Shown here piece after piece: positions 1 through 4,321 of a stretch of DNA of 5,059 bases. The stretch is from Flavobacterium sp. Its GTDB lineage: Bacteria; Bacteroidota; Bacteroidia; Flavobacteriales; Flavobacteriaceae. The position numbers and the translations under genes were made by a program. The stretch is taken from contig JAIXTU010000186.1 in the NCBI GenBank assembly GCA_027483785.1, forward strand, positions 1 through 5,059, given 5' to 3'. Numbering within the stretch: position 1 is the stretch's first letter; each line of letters starts with the position of its first letter. A model generated the notes under the pieces. That model worked only from the letters and a program-made list of their open reading frames with translations, ran no database searches and was not told where the DNA came from.

Positions 1-755
1 ACGGTATGTACATGGAAAAATTAATCGAAGAACCGCGACACATCGAAATTCAAGTGGTAGGCGATTCTTATGGAACAGCTTGTCACCTTTCAGAACGCGA
101 CTGCTCGGTACAAAGACGTCACCAAAAGCTTACTGAAGAAACGCCTTCGCCATTCATGACCGATGATTTGCGCGAACGCATGGGCCTAGCCGCCGTTAAA
201 GCTGCGGAGTACATTAAGTACGAAGGTGCTGGAACAGTAGAATTTCTAGTCGATAAGCACCGCAATTTCTACTTTATGGAAATGAACACACGTATCCAAG
301 TAGAACACCCAATTACAGAACAAGTAATCGACTACGATTTGATTCGCGAACAAATACTTGTTGCCGCTGGTGTGCCAATCTCAGGTAAAAATTATTTGCC
401 GCAGTTACATTCTATTGAATGCCGTATCAACGCCGAAGATCCGTATAACGATTTCCGACCTTCTCCAGGTAAAATTACAAACCTGCATACTCCTGGAGGA
501 CACGGAGTGCGTTTAGATACTCATGTTTATTCAGGTTACACGATTCCGCCAAATTACGATTCGATGATCGCTAAGCTCATTACAACGGCGCAAACCCGTC
601 AGGAAGCAATCAATAAAATGAAACGCGCACTCGACGAGTTTGTTATTGAAGGCATTAAAACCACCATTCCGTTTCACCGACAATTGATGGATGATCCGAG
701 ATACGTTGAAGGAAATTACACGACAAAATTCATGGAAGATTTCCACATGAAATAA
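1..755 (+). CDS. accC: Biotin carboxylase subunit of acetyl-CoA carboxylase, C-terminal part (5' truncated by window edge)
   Basis: AccC carboxylates the biotin on the carrier protein AccB using ATP and bicarbonate, the first half-reaction of malonyl-CoA synthesis in the cytoplasm. The reading frame is open to the left edge; codon 3-5 (Gly) followed by MYMEK matches the family's internal GMYxEK, so the ATG at 6 is not a true start. About 250 of the usual ~450 residues are present. Counting from the Met at 6, HQK at 39-41 carries the Lys equivalent to E. coli K238; E79, E92, N94, R96 and E100 (the EMNTRIQVEHP stretch) match the metal/ATP and catalytic residues; R169 in GGHGVR matches E. coli R338. 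The biotin-carboxylase C-terminal domain covers about 135-241. All key residues visible here are intact. In Bacteroidota accB usually lies just upstream, outside this window. A paralogue serving propionyl-CoA carboxylase is possible but less likely given the short C-terminus without a biotinyl domain. Confidence 0.95.
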   Translation, partial: GMYMEKLIEEPRHIEIQVVGDSYGTACHLSERDCSVQRRHQKLTEETPSPFMTDDLRERMGLAAVKAAEYIKYEGAGTVEFLVDKHRNFYFMEMNTRIQVEHPITEQVIDYDLIREQILVAAGVPISGKNYLPQLHSIECRINAEDPYNDFRPSPGKITNLHTPGGHGVRLDTHVYSGYTIPPNYDSMIAKLITTAQTRQEAINKMKRALDEFVIEGIKTTIPFHRQLMDDPRYVEGNYTTKFMEDFHMK

Positions 756-977
756 ATAACGTGCGTTCGACATAAAAATCTTTGTTAGAACGCTTGAATT
801 GAGGCTTTTAAATAGTTTAAGGAAATTTTTGCTGCGCTATTTTTAAAGCTAACCATTTAAACAGTCGCTTACGGCGTTGTGTTTTTATGAGACACCTCGG
901 TTTCCCAAAGAAAACACGTCTTGTAACCAACTATTTAAATGATTTCTAACTTCAATTTTTACATCGAACTCACGTTA
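756..977. repeat. Nested palindromic non-coding element, MITE-like
   Basis: This stretch has no convincing gene but folds back on itself at three levels. Outer arms 757-790 and 944-977 pair without gaps at 27 of 34 positions, including GTTAGAA/TTCTAAC at their inner ends. Next, 807-817 (TTTAAATAGTT) pairs perfectly with 929-939. Innermost, 879-885 (GTGTTTT) pairs perfectly with 911-917. The left arm begins two bases after the accC stop codon. AATAA occurs immediately outside both ends (751-755 and 978-982), which could be a target-site duplication, although the sequence is A+T-rich and the match may be chance. The size, terminal inverted repeats and lack of coding capacity suggest a miniature inverted-repeat element or another dispersed palindromic repeat. 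Mobility is an inference; copy number in the genome is unknown. Confidence 0.6.
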
Positions 978-983
978 AATAAG

Positions 984-1014
984 AAAGCCGCCTCAAAACT
1001 GAAGCGGCTTTTTT
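984..1014 (+). terminator. Intrinsic terminator downstream of accC
   Basis: AAAGCCGC (984-991) pairs perfectly with GCGGCTTT (1004-1011), with a further imperfect TC/GA pairing toward the loop, and a run of six T follows at 1009-1014. It lies between convergent genes and probably ends accC transcripts. On the minus strand the arm is followed by an interrupted T-rich stretch, so it may also stop read-through from the lipoprotein gene. Confidence 0.85.
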
Positions 1015-1025
1015 ATTGCGTTTGA

Positions 1026-1057
1026 ACAAGAAAGTGTTAACTAGTTCAGATAACACT
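1026..1057 (-). terminator. Possible weak terminator for the lipocalin-like lipoprotein gene
   Basis: Reading the minus strand, AGTGTTA (1057-1051) pairs perfectly with TAACACT (1039-1033) around an 11-nt loop, and the sequence after the second arm is TTCTTGTT. It sits 26 nt beyond the stop of the minus-strand gene. The stem is A+T-rich and the T-tract interrupted, so it is weak; the stronger hairpin at 984-1011 is the likely backup. Confidence 0.4.
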
Positions 1058-1082
1058 ACTTTTGAAATAAAGAACTGGTAGA

Positions 1083-1502
1083 TTAAATCGAAGTATAAAC
1101 CACAGTAACCACTTCAGCATCTCCGTCGTCGTCATAATCGTAAGTAGATTGTACTTCGAGCCCCGTTGCTGTTAACTTTGAAATGGTTACGGTTTGCGTA
1201 AATTGCGAGTCTGAAACGGTAAGCAGATTTCCATTTACCGTGTAACTATACGTGTCTGTTATGAGTTCGCAGTTGAAAACATCCACGTCGTTCATAGTTC
1301 CATTGCTTAAAAACTCAGAATAATCTCTGCCGCAAGGCTCATGGTCATCATAAGGAATGGTCTCACCTGCTACTTTATCACTTACGTAATACCACTTTTT
1401 TACAAGTAATGATGGGTCTACCGAGTTGTTGGCGTCGTCGTTGCCGCATGAAAATGCTGTTATTGCGAGGCAGGCAACAAGAATTTTCTGTAAAGATTTC
1501 AT
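1083..1502 (-). CDS. Small lipocalin-like lipoprotein
   Basis: A 139-residue protein beginning MKSLQKIL. Residues 1-18 are a lipoprotein signal peptide ending AFS, with Cys19 as the lipidated residue. The Cys is followed by GNDD; acidic residues just after the Cys are linked in Bacteroidota to export to the cell surface, so surface exposure is possible. The mature part has the signs of the Bacteroidota lipocalin-like family: a LVKKW segment soon after the anchor, a CGRDYSEFLSNGT stretch, a second Cys, and a Y-x-V-x-G-x-x-L strand, together predicting a small beta barrel. The C-terminus has a run of Asp residues. The ATG at 1502 was chosen over the in-frame one at 1526 because it gives a normal MK start and because a candidate promoter covers the upstream Met codon. 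It lies 61 nt downstream of the HIT gene and could be read with it. Ligand and function are unknown. Confidence 0.8.
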   Translation of the reverse strand: MKSLQKILVACLAITAFSCGNDDANNSVDPSLLVKKWYYVSDKVAGETIPYDDHEPCGRDYSEFLSNGTMNDVDVFNCELITDTYSYTVNGNLLTVSDSQFTQTVTISKLTATGLEVQSTYDYDDDGDAEVVTVVYTSI

Positions 1503-1519
1503 AAGTATGTTTGTTTTGG

Positions 1520-1551
1520 TAAACATAATTAATAAAACCTTAAAAGTCTAA
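1520..1551 (-). promoter_or_regulatory. Weak candidate Bacteroidota promoter for the lipocalin-like lipoprotein
   Basis: On the minus strand, TATGTTTA (1527-1520) is one base away from the -7 consensus TAnnTTTG, and TTAG (1551-1548) lies 20 nt upstream where TTTG is expected. Transcription would begin around 1513-1516, giving a short leader to the ATG at 1502. Both boxes deviate, so this is tentative. Confidence 0.3.
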
Positions 1552-1563
1552 TCCTTATAAATG

Positions 1564-1953
1564 TTATAGTTTTTCGCGAATTTGTTTAGCGATAGCCTCA
1601 AATTCTGCCGGTTCTAATTTAACTTTGTTTTGAAAACGCATCTCGTCCATTTCATTTAATGGAATCAAATGTACATGTGCATGCGGAACCTCAAGCCCAA
1701 TAACTGCCATGCCAACTCGTTTACACGGGATTGCTTTTTTCAAGCCAACGGCAACGTGATGAGCAAACTGCAACAAGGCCGTATACGACGCAGCATCCAT
1801 GTCAAAAAGCTGGTCGATTTCTTGCTTTGGAATACACAAAGTGTGACCTTTTGCATTCGGATTTATGTCTAAAAAAGCCAAGTGCTTTTCGTCTTCAGCA
1901 ATTTTATAGCAAGGAATTTCCCCGGAAATGATTTTTGAAAATAAACTAGCCAT
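1564..1953 (-). CDS. HIT family nucleotide hydrolase (HINT-like)
   Basis: A 129-residue cytoplasmic protein of the histidine triad superfamily, the usual length for HINT-type members, which hydrolyse nucleoside phosphoramidates and similar adenylated compounds. The defining H-x-H-x-H-x-x motif is HAHVHLI at residues 91-97; the middle His (93) is the expected nucleophile that takes the nucleotidyl group. The N-terminal FSKIISGEIPCYKI, the DINP at 29-32 and KGH at 35-37 are also typical of the fold and nucleotide pocket. The start codon shares its A with the last base of the greA stop (TAATG), so the two are co-transcribed and probably translationally coupled. The C-terminal 30 residues are less conserved. 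The physiological substrate is not known for most bacterial members. Confidence 0.92.
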   Translation of the reverse strand: MASLFSKIISGEIPCYKIAEDEKHLAFLDINPNAKGHTLCIPKQEIDQLFDMDAASYTALLQFAHHVAVGLKKAIPCKRVGMAVIGLEVPHAHVHLIPLNEMDEMRFQNKVKLEPAEFEAIAKQIREKL

Positions 1954-2429
1954 TAGTCGCGAGTAACATCTAAAATTTCAAACTTAAGAACGCCGTTTGG
2001 AACGGTAATCTCAGCAATATCGCCTTTTGACTTCCCTAATAGGCCTTTTCCTATTGGCGATGTAACTGAAATCTTACCCGACTTTAAATCGGCTTCACTT
2101 TCGGCAACTAAGGTATAGTTCAACTCCATGCCGTTTGCTTGATTTTTGATTCTCACTTTTGAAAGCACGAGCACCTTTGAAGTGTCGAGCTGACTTTCGT
2201 CTATCAAGCGGGCATTAGCATAAATGTCCTCTAATTTTGAAATGCGCATTTCCAGTAAACCTTGCGCCTCTTTCGCAGCGTCATACTCTGCGTTTTCACT
2301 CAAATCGCCTTTGTCTCTGGCATCGGCAATGTCTTGCGATGCCTTCGGCCGCATGACGTTTTTAAGATAATCTAGTTCTTCTTTAAGTTTTTTTAACCCT
2401 TCTGCGGTATAATATGATACGTTGCTCAT
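1953..2429 (-). CDS. greA: Transcription elongation factor GreA
   Basis: GreA enters the secondary channel of RNA polymerase and stimulates cleavage of backtracked RNA so that stalled elongation complexes restart. The 158-residue length is standard. Residues 1 to about 78 form the N-terminal antiparallel coiled coil; its tip carries GDLSENAEY (41-49), where D42 and E45 match the acidic pair (E. coli D41/E44) that holds the catalytic magnesium. Residues from about 83 to 158 are the FKBP-like domain, with TSPIGKGLLGKSKGD as the usual signature near the end. The ATG at 2429 gives the normal MSNVSYYT N-terminus. No Shine-Dalgarno sequence precedes it; the upstream bases are A-rich, as is usual in Bacteroidota. 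It heads a two-gene unit with the HIT gene and has a ~110-nt leader with its own promoter and hairpin. Confidence 0.97.
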   Translation of the reverse strand: MSNVSYYTAEGLKKLKEELDYLKNVMRPKASQDIADARDKGDLSENAEYDAAKEAQGLLEMRISKLEDIYANARLIDESQLDTSKVLVLSKVRIKNQANGMELNYTLVAESEADLKSGKISVTSPIGKGLLGKSKGDIAEITVPNGVLKFEILDVTRD

Positions 2430-2471
2430 GTATGTGTTTGTGCTTTTGAATCAACAAATTAGAATCTTGTT

Positions 2472-2498
2472 GCAGGTTCTTTTAAGTGTTTTGCCTGC
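2472..2498 (-). promoter_or_regulatory. Secondary stem-loop in the greA leader
   Basis: On the minus-strand transcript GCAGG (2498-2494) can pair with CCTGC (2476-2472) around a 17-nt A-rich loop. Its 5' arm is part of CCGCAGG (2500-2494), which is also perfectly complementary to CCTGCGG (2527-2521) in the upstream hairpin, so the two structures compete. A short five-pair stem is weak on its own. Confidence 0.3.
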
Positions 2499-2507
2499 GG
2501 CTATAAA

Positions 2508-2536
2508 AACAGAAAAAATCCCGCAGGGCGGGATTT
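2508..2536 (-). terminator. Hairpin plus U-tract at the 5' end of the greA leader (attenuator candidate)
   Basis: On the minus strand AAATCCCGC (2536-2528) pairs perfectly with GCGGGATTT (2524-2516) around a 3-nt loop, followed by a run of six T in total and then C-TG-TTTTT. In the plus direction the tail is only CTCTT, so it acts on minus-strand RNA. No minus-strand gene lies upstream for it to terminate; instead it starts within a few bases of the predicted greA transcription start. It is therefore either a leader attenuator that makes a tiny RNA or a 5' stem that protects the greA-HIT mRNA. Confidence 0.65.
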
Positions 2537-2543
2537 CTCTTCA

Positions 2544-2575
2544 CAAATATAGGAATTTTCGACTACGGGAACAAA
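2544..2575 (-). promoter_or_regulatory. Bacteroidota-type promoter for greA-HIT
   Basis: On the minus strand TTTG (2575-2572) and TATATTTG (2551-2544) are both perfect matches to the -33 TTTG and -7 TAnnTTTG elements of the Bacteroidota primary sigma factor, separated by 20 nt. Transcription should begin around 2537-2540, directly in front of the leader hairpin and about 110 nt before the greA start codon. Confidence 0.75.
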
Positions 2576-2640
2576 TTTTTGATGTACCCTTTGCAAGAAT
2601 ATGAGCACTAGGCTGTGGCAATCTCGCTAAAAATAATATT

Positions 2641-2673
2641 TTCGTTCTAGCGTTTCTACATCATGTATCTTTG
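2641..2673 (+). promoter_or_regulatory. Bacteroidota-type promoter for the Rieske-like lipoprotein gene
   Basis: TATCTTTG at 2666-2673 is a perfect TAnnTTTG -7 element. TTCG at 2641-2644 lies 21 nt upstream and matches TTTG at three of four bases. The predicted start of transcription (about 2677-2680) is immediately before the first ATG at 2681, implying a leaderless or nearly leaderless mRNA, or use of the second in-frame ATG at 2690. Confidence 0.6.
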
Positions 2674-2680
2674 ACTCCCA

Positions 2681-3112
2681 ATGAAAGCTATGAAAAAAAT
2701 TGTCTTTATTGTATGTATCGTTATGCTGCTCGGTTGCGAATCGGATAATGTTCGATTTCGAAATCCGTACCTACCCGACTACAATTTCTCTGTAGAACTT
2801 AATCTAAATTTGCCCACATTTAGTGGTTTAAATTCAAACATCAACCCACAGCTCATTCCCGATACCGGTAGTGGCGTGACGCTCATTGTGATGAAAGTTT
2901 CAGATACCGATTACCGTGCTTGGGATGCTTTGTGTCCTAACCAGTTTCCCACAACGTGCTCGCAATTGACAATCAACGGGATCAATGCGGTTTGTCCATG
3001 CGACGATTTCGAATACAGCCTTTTCACAGGCGTCGGAACAGAGGGCGAATACACTTTAAAACCGTACCGTGTGCAAATTATCAATCCGCGATTGATACGG
3101 GTTTACAATTAA
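2681..3112 (+). CDS. Lipoprotein with degenerate Rieske-like domain
   Basis: A 143-residue lipoprotein: signal peptide 1-18 with a textbook LLG-C lipobox, lipidated Cys19, then ESDN. After a linker with NPYLPDYNFS and NLNLP, a compact domain from about 60 to 143 resembles a Rieske fold, the type found in soluble ferredoxin-like and bc1 proteins. A working Rieske centre needs C-x-H and C-x-x-H. Here the first box is CPN (85-87) and the second CPCD (105-108), followed by DFEYSLFTG, the position of the usual GWxFDxxTG. Both cluster Cys (85, 105) and the two disulfide-type Cys (93, 107) are kept, but both His are replaced, by Asn and Asp. I recognise similar CPNQ / CPCDD lipoproteins from Flavobacteriaceae by recall only. 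It probably does not hold a normal 2Fe-2S cluster. The ATG at 2690 (MKKIVF) is an equally reasonable start. It is a single-gene unit divergent from greA. Confidence 0.8.
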   Translation: MKAMKKIVFIVCIVMLLGCESDNVRFRNPYLPDYNFSVELNLNLPTFSGLNSNINPQLIPDTGSGVTLIVMKVSDTDYRAWDALCPNQFPTTCSQLTINGINAVCPCDDFEYSLFTGVGTEGEYTLKPYRVQIINPRLIRVYN

Positions 3113-3114
3113 CC

Positions 3115-3290
3115 TTTTTAGAAGCTAATCGCGCTATTCGTTGCAAGCGTACTTGCGGCGTCCGTTTCGCTGAAGGGTGCAAAAGTAGCTTCCGTTGGTC
3201 GCTCTTTTACACCGCAGCTCAAACGGCTGCCGCTGCGCACCCTTTACACTGCTATCGCGGCTAGGGCAATCGTTTCCAAGCAAACGGAAC
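3115..3290. repeat. Structured non-coding intergenic repeat-like element
   Basis: The gap between the convergent genes is GC-richer than its surroundings and holds nested inverted repeats: 3161-3171 (TCCGTTTCGCT) against 3279-3288 with one bulge, 3173-3180 (AAGGGTGC) perfectly against 3237-3244, and a small stem 3214-3218/3226-3230 (GCAGC/GCTGC). A palindrome GCAAG-CGTA-CTTGC lies at 3143-3156. Read on the minus strand it opens with GCCCTAGCCGCGATAGCAG (3267-3249) and closes with an AATAGC...TTAGCTTCTAAAAA end near 3138-3115. I recall such opening and closing strings from non-coding intergenic repeats of Flavobacteriia, which often sit just after genes. Open frames crossing it have no protein character. 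Confidence 0.55.
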
Positions 3291-3313
3291 CAGAAAAAAG
3301 TTCCCTCTTTTTT
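3286..3313 (+). terminator. Possible terminator at convergent gene ends
   Basis: GGAAC (3286-3290) pairs with GTTCC (3300-3304) over a 9-nt loop, followed by CTC and six T at 3308-3313. An alternative A/T stem, AAAAAAG (3294-3300) with CTTTTTT (3307-3313), uses the same bases. It would end plus-strand transcripts passing through the repeat. The short stem makes this weak. Confidence 0.35.
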
Positions 3314-3722
3314 ACGATTTTCGAACTTTACTCAAGTATCCGGTTTTAAAGTGATTTTTTATCGTTTTAACCAATAAAAATAAGGCCGAAGAGTAGTAAA
3401 CGGCAACCGGTATACTATAATACCAGTATGTTGGATAGTTGCTTTTGAAAGTATATGCAAGCCACGAAATTTGAACAACAACAGCAACAATTAGAAGCCA
3501 TTTGTTTCGCAAAAGCATAAATAGTAAGCTAGTGCAAAGGCATAACGACACAAATACATCCGAGAGAATTCTACCACTAAATGTAGTAGTAAATAGCTCC
3601 CAGATCGACTGTAAAAGCAAAAATGGAAGCAATAATGCAAGAGGTATACTTACATGAGGGCCTGGTATGAGAATTCCCAAAAAACTAATTAAGACTATTG
3701 GTTTTAACTGTTTTATTTGCAT
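3312..3722 (-). CDS. Small multi-pass membrane protein of unknown function
   Basis: A 136-residue very hydrophobic protein that I do not recognise. Hydrophobic stretches at about 7-20, 24-47, 53-71, 74-92 and 98-119 suggest four or five transmembrane helices. Short basic segments occur at both ends (MQIKQLK and a Lys/Arg/His-rich C-terminal tail, KTIKNHFKTGYLSKVRKS), which favours a cytoplasmic C-terminus by the positive-inside rule. Two Cys lie close together in the third segment (61, 63). No enzyme motif is visible. It lies 90 nt downstream of the predicted immunity gene on the same strand, with no clear promoter in the gap, so it may be a third member of the toxin-immunity transcript or an unrelated passenger. 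The ATG at 3722 is preceded by A-rich sequence without a Shine-Dalgarno site. Confidence 0.7.
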   Translation of the reverse strand: MQIKQLKPIVLISFLGILIPGPHVSIPLALLLPFLLLQSIWELFTTTFSGRILSDVFVSLCLCTSLLFMLLRNKWLLIVAVVVQISWLAYTFKSNYPTYWYYSIPVAVYYSSALFLLVKTIKNHFKTGYLSKVRKS

Positions 3723-3812
3723 GTTGATTTGAATTATTTGTTAATGTCGTTCTTTGAGTAATATCGCACGTTTTAACTTGTGATGTACCTAATTTTCGTA
3801 AAATCTTCCACT

Positions 3813-4316
3813 TTAGTACAGTTTTAAACAAGCGTCTTTCAAAGTAACATTAAGCGCGTATTGACCCATTTGTTGTAAAGTGCGCTTGGGTTGGTCAAAA
3901 AAATATTCTACACTATAATAAGGGTTTAAGTTAATTTTGCATTTGTATAAATACGTTGGCCGATTTTTTTCAATCCGCTCCTTGTCAGCTTTGTCAATAA
4001 CAGCATATAATACTTCTTCCTCAGAAATACCACAATTTTTAAGCATTTTGTAATTTAAACTTAAAATCCAAATTCCTGAATAATCACTATGTTGTGATTT
4101 CTGGCATGCCGCCATTTTATAGGCTACTTGATCTGCAATTTCAGCATTTGAAGTAAAGAACTTTTCCCCTACAATACTTCCTTCCTTTTGAAAAATAATT
4201 CTTGTGTAAAAAAAAGTACAACTTTTTACGACTATCGAATCCGACTTGACTTCAAACACTTGTGTGTAAACGAAACTGGTACACAAAATCATTATTAATA
4301 AAATATACTTTTTCAT
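3813..4316 (-). CDS. Secreted protein, candidate immunity protein to the adjacent amidase toxin
   Basis: A 167-residue protein whose family I do not recognise. MKKYILLIMILCTSFVYT at 1-18 is a clear Sec signal peptide, probably cut before Gln19; the Cys12 inside it is not in a lipobox, so the product should be soluble in the periplasm. The mature part is mixed polar with a likely helix at 57-72, an Asp/Glu/Lys-rich stretch at 98-118, and five Cys (33, 71, 95, 126, 163). Its ATG follows the toxin stop codon after only 5 nt, which indicates co-transcription. The Tae4-type toxin next door attacks peptidoglycan, so its antidote must be periplasmic; signal peptide, position and order (toxin first, antidote second) all fit. 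It is longer than typical Tai4 proteins and I see no clear Tai4 pattern, so the immunity role is inferred from context. Confidence 0.7.
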   Translation of the reverse strand: MKKYILLIMILCTSFVYTQVFEVKSDSIVVKSCTFFYTRIIFQKEGSIVGEKFFTSNAEIADQVAYKMAACQKSQHSDYSGIWILSLNYKMLKNCGISEEEVLYAVIDKADKERIEKNRPTYLYKCKINLNPYYSVEYFFDQPKRTLQQMGQYALNVTLKDACLKLY

Positions 4317-4321
4317 GGTTA

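Noticed and set aside
531..773. 80-residue open frame on the minus strand opposite accC
   Set aside because: It is antisense to highly conserved AccC codons, has no family character and no promoter or start context.
1500..1526. Upstream ATG at 1526 as start of the lipocalin-like lipoprotein
   Set aside because: It would place eight extra residues (MFTKTNIL) before a normal MKSLQK signal peptide, and it overlaps the candidate -7 box.
1669..1931. Two plus-strand open frames opposite the HIT gene
   Set aside because: Both mirror the conserved HIT coding sequence and have unlikely composition rich in Cys, Gln and Arg.
2422..2604. 60-residue plus-strand frame across the greA upstream region
   Set aside because: It covers the promoter and hairpin of greA on the other strand and has no protein-like pattern.
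2627..2656. Inverted repeat CGCTA...TAGCG upstream of the Rieske-like lipoprotein as a possible operator
   Set aside because: Only five G/C-containing pairs in an A+T-rich context; it overlaps the -33 area but is too short to claim a binding site.
2956..3377. Plus-strand frames running from the Rieske-like gene through the structured repeat
   Set aside because: They are out of frame with the real lipoprotein and translate the inverted repeats; composition is Cys/Arg-rich without domain signs.
3743..3779. Resemblance of the gap before the membrane protein gene to the arm of the element behind accC (shared AACGTGCG and CGACAT blocks on the minus strand)
   Set aside because: The blocks are short and spaced differently, with no second arm, so chance is the simpler explanation.
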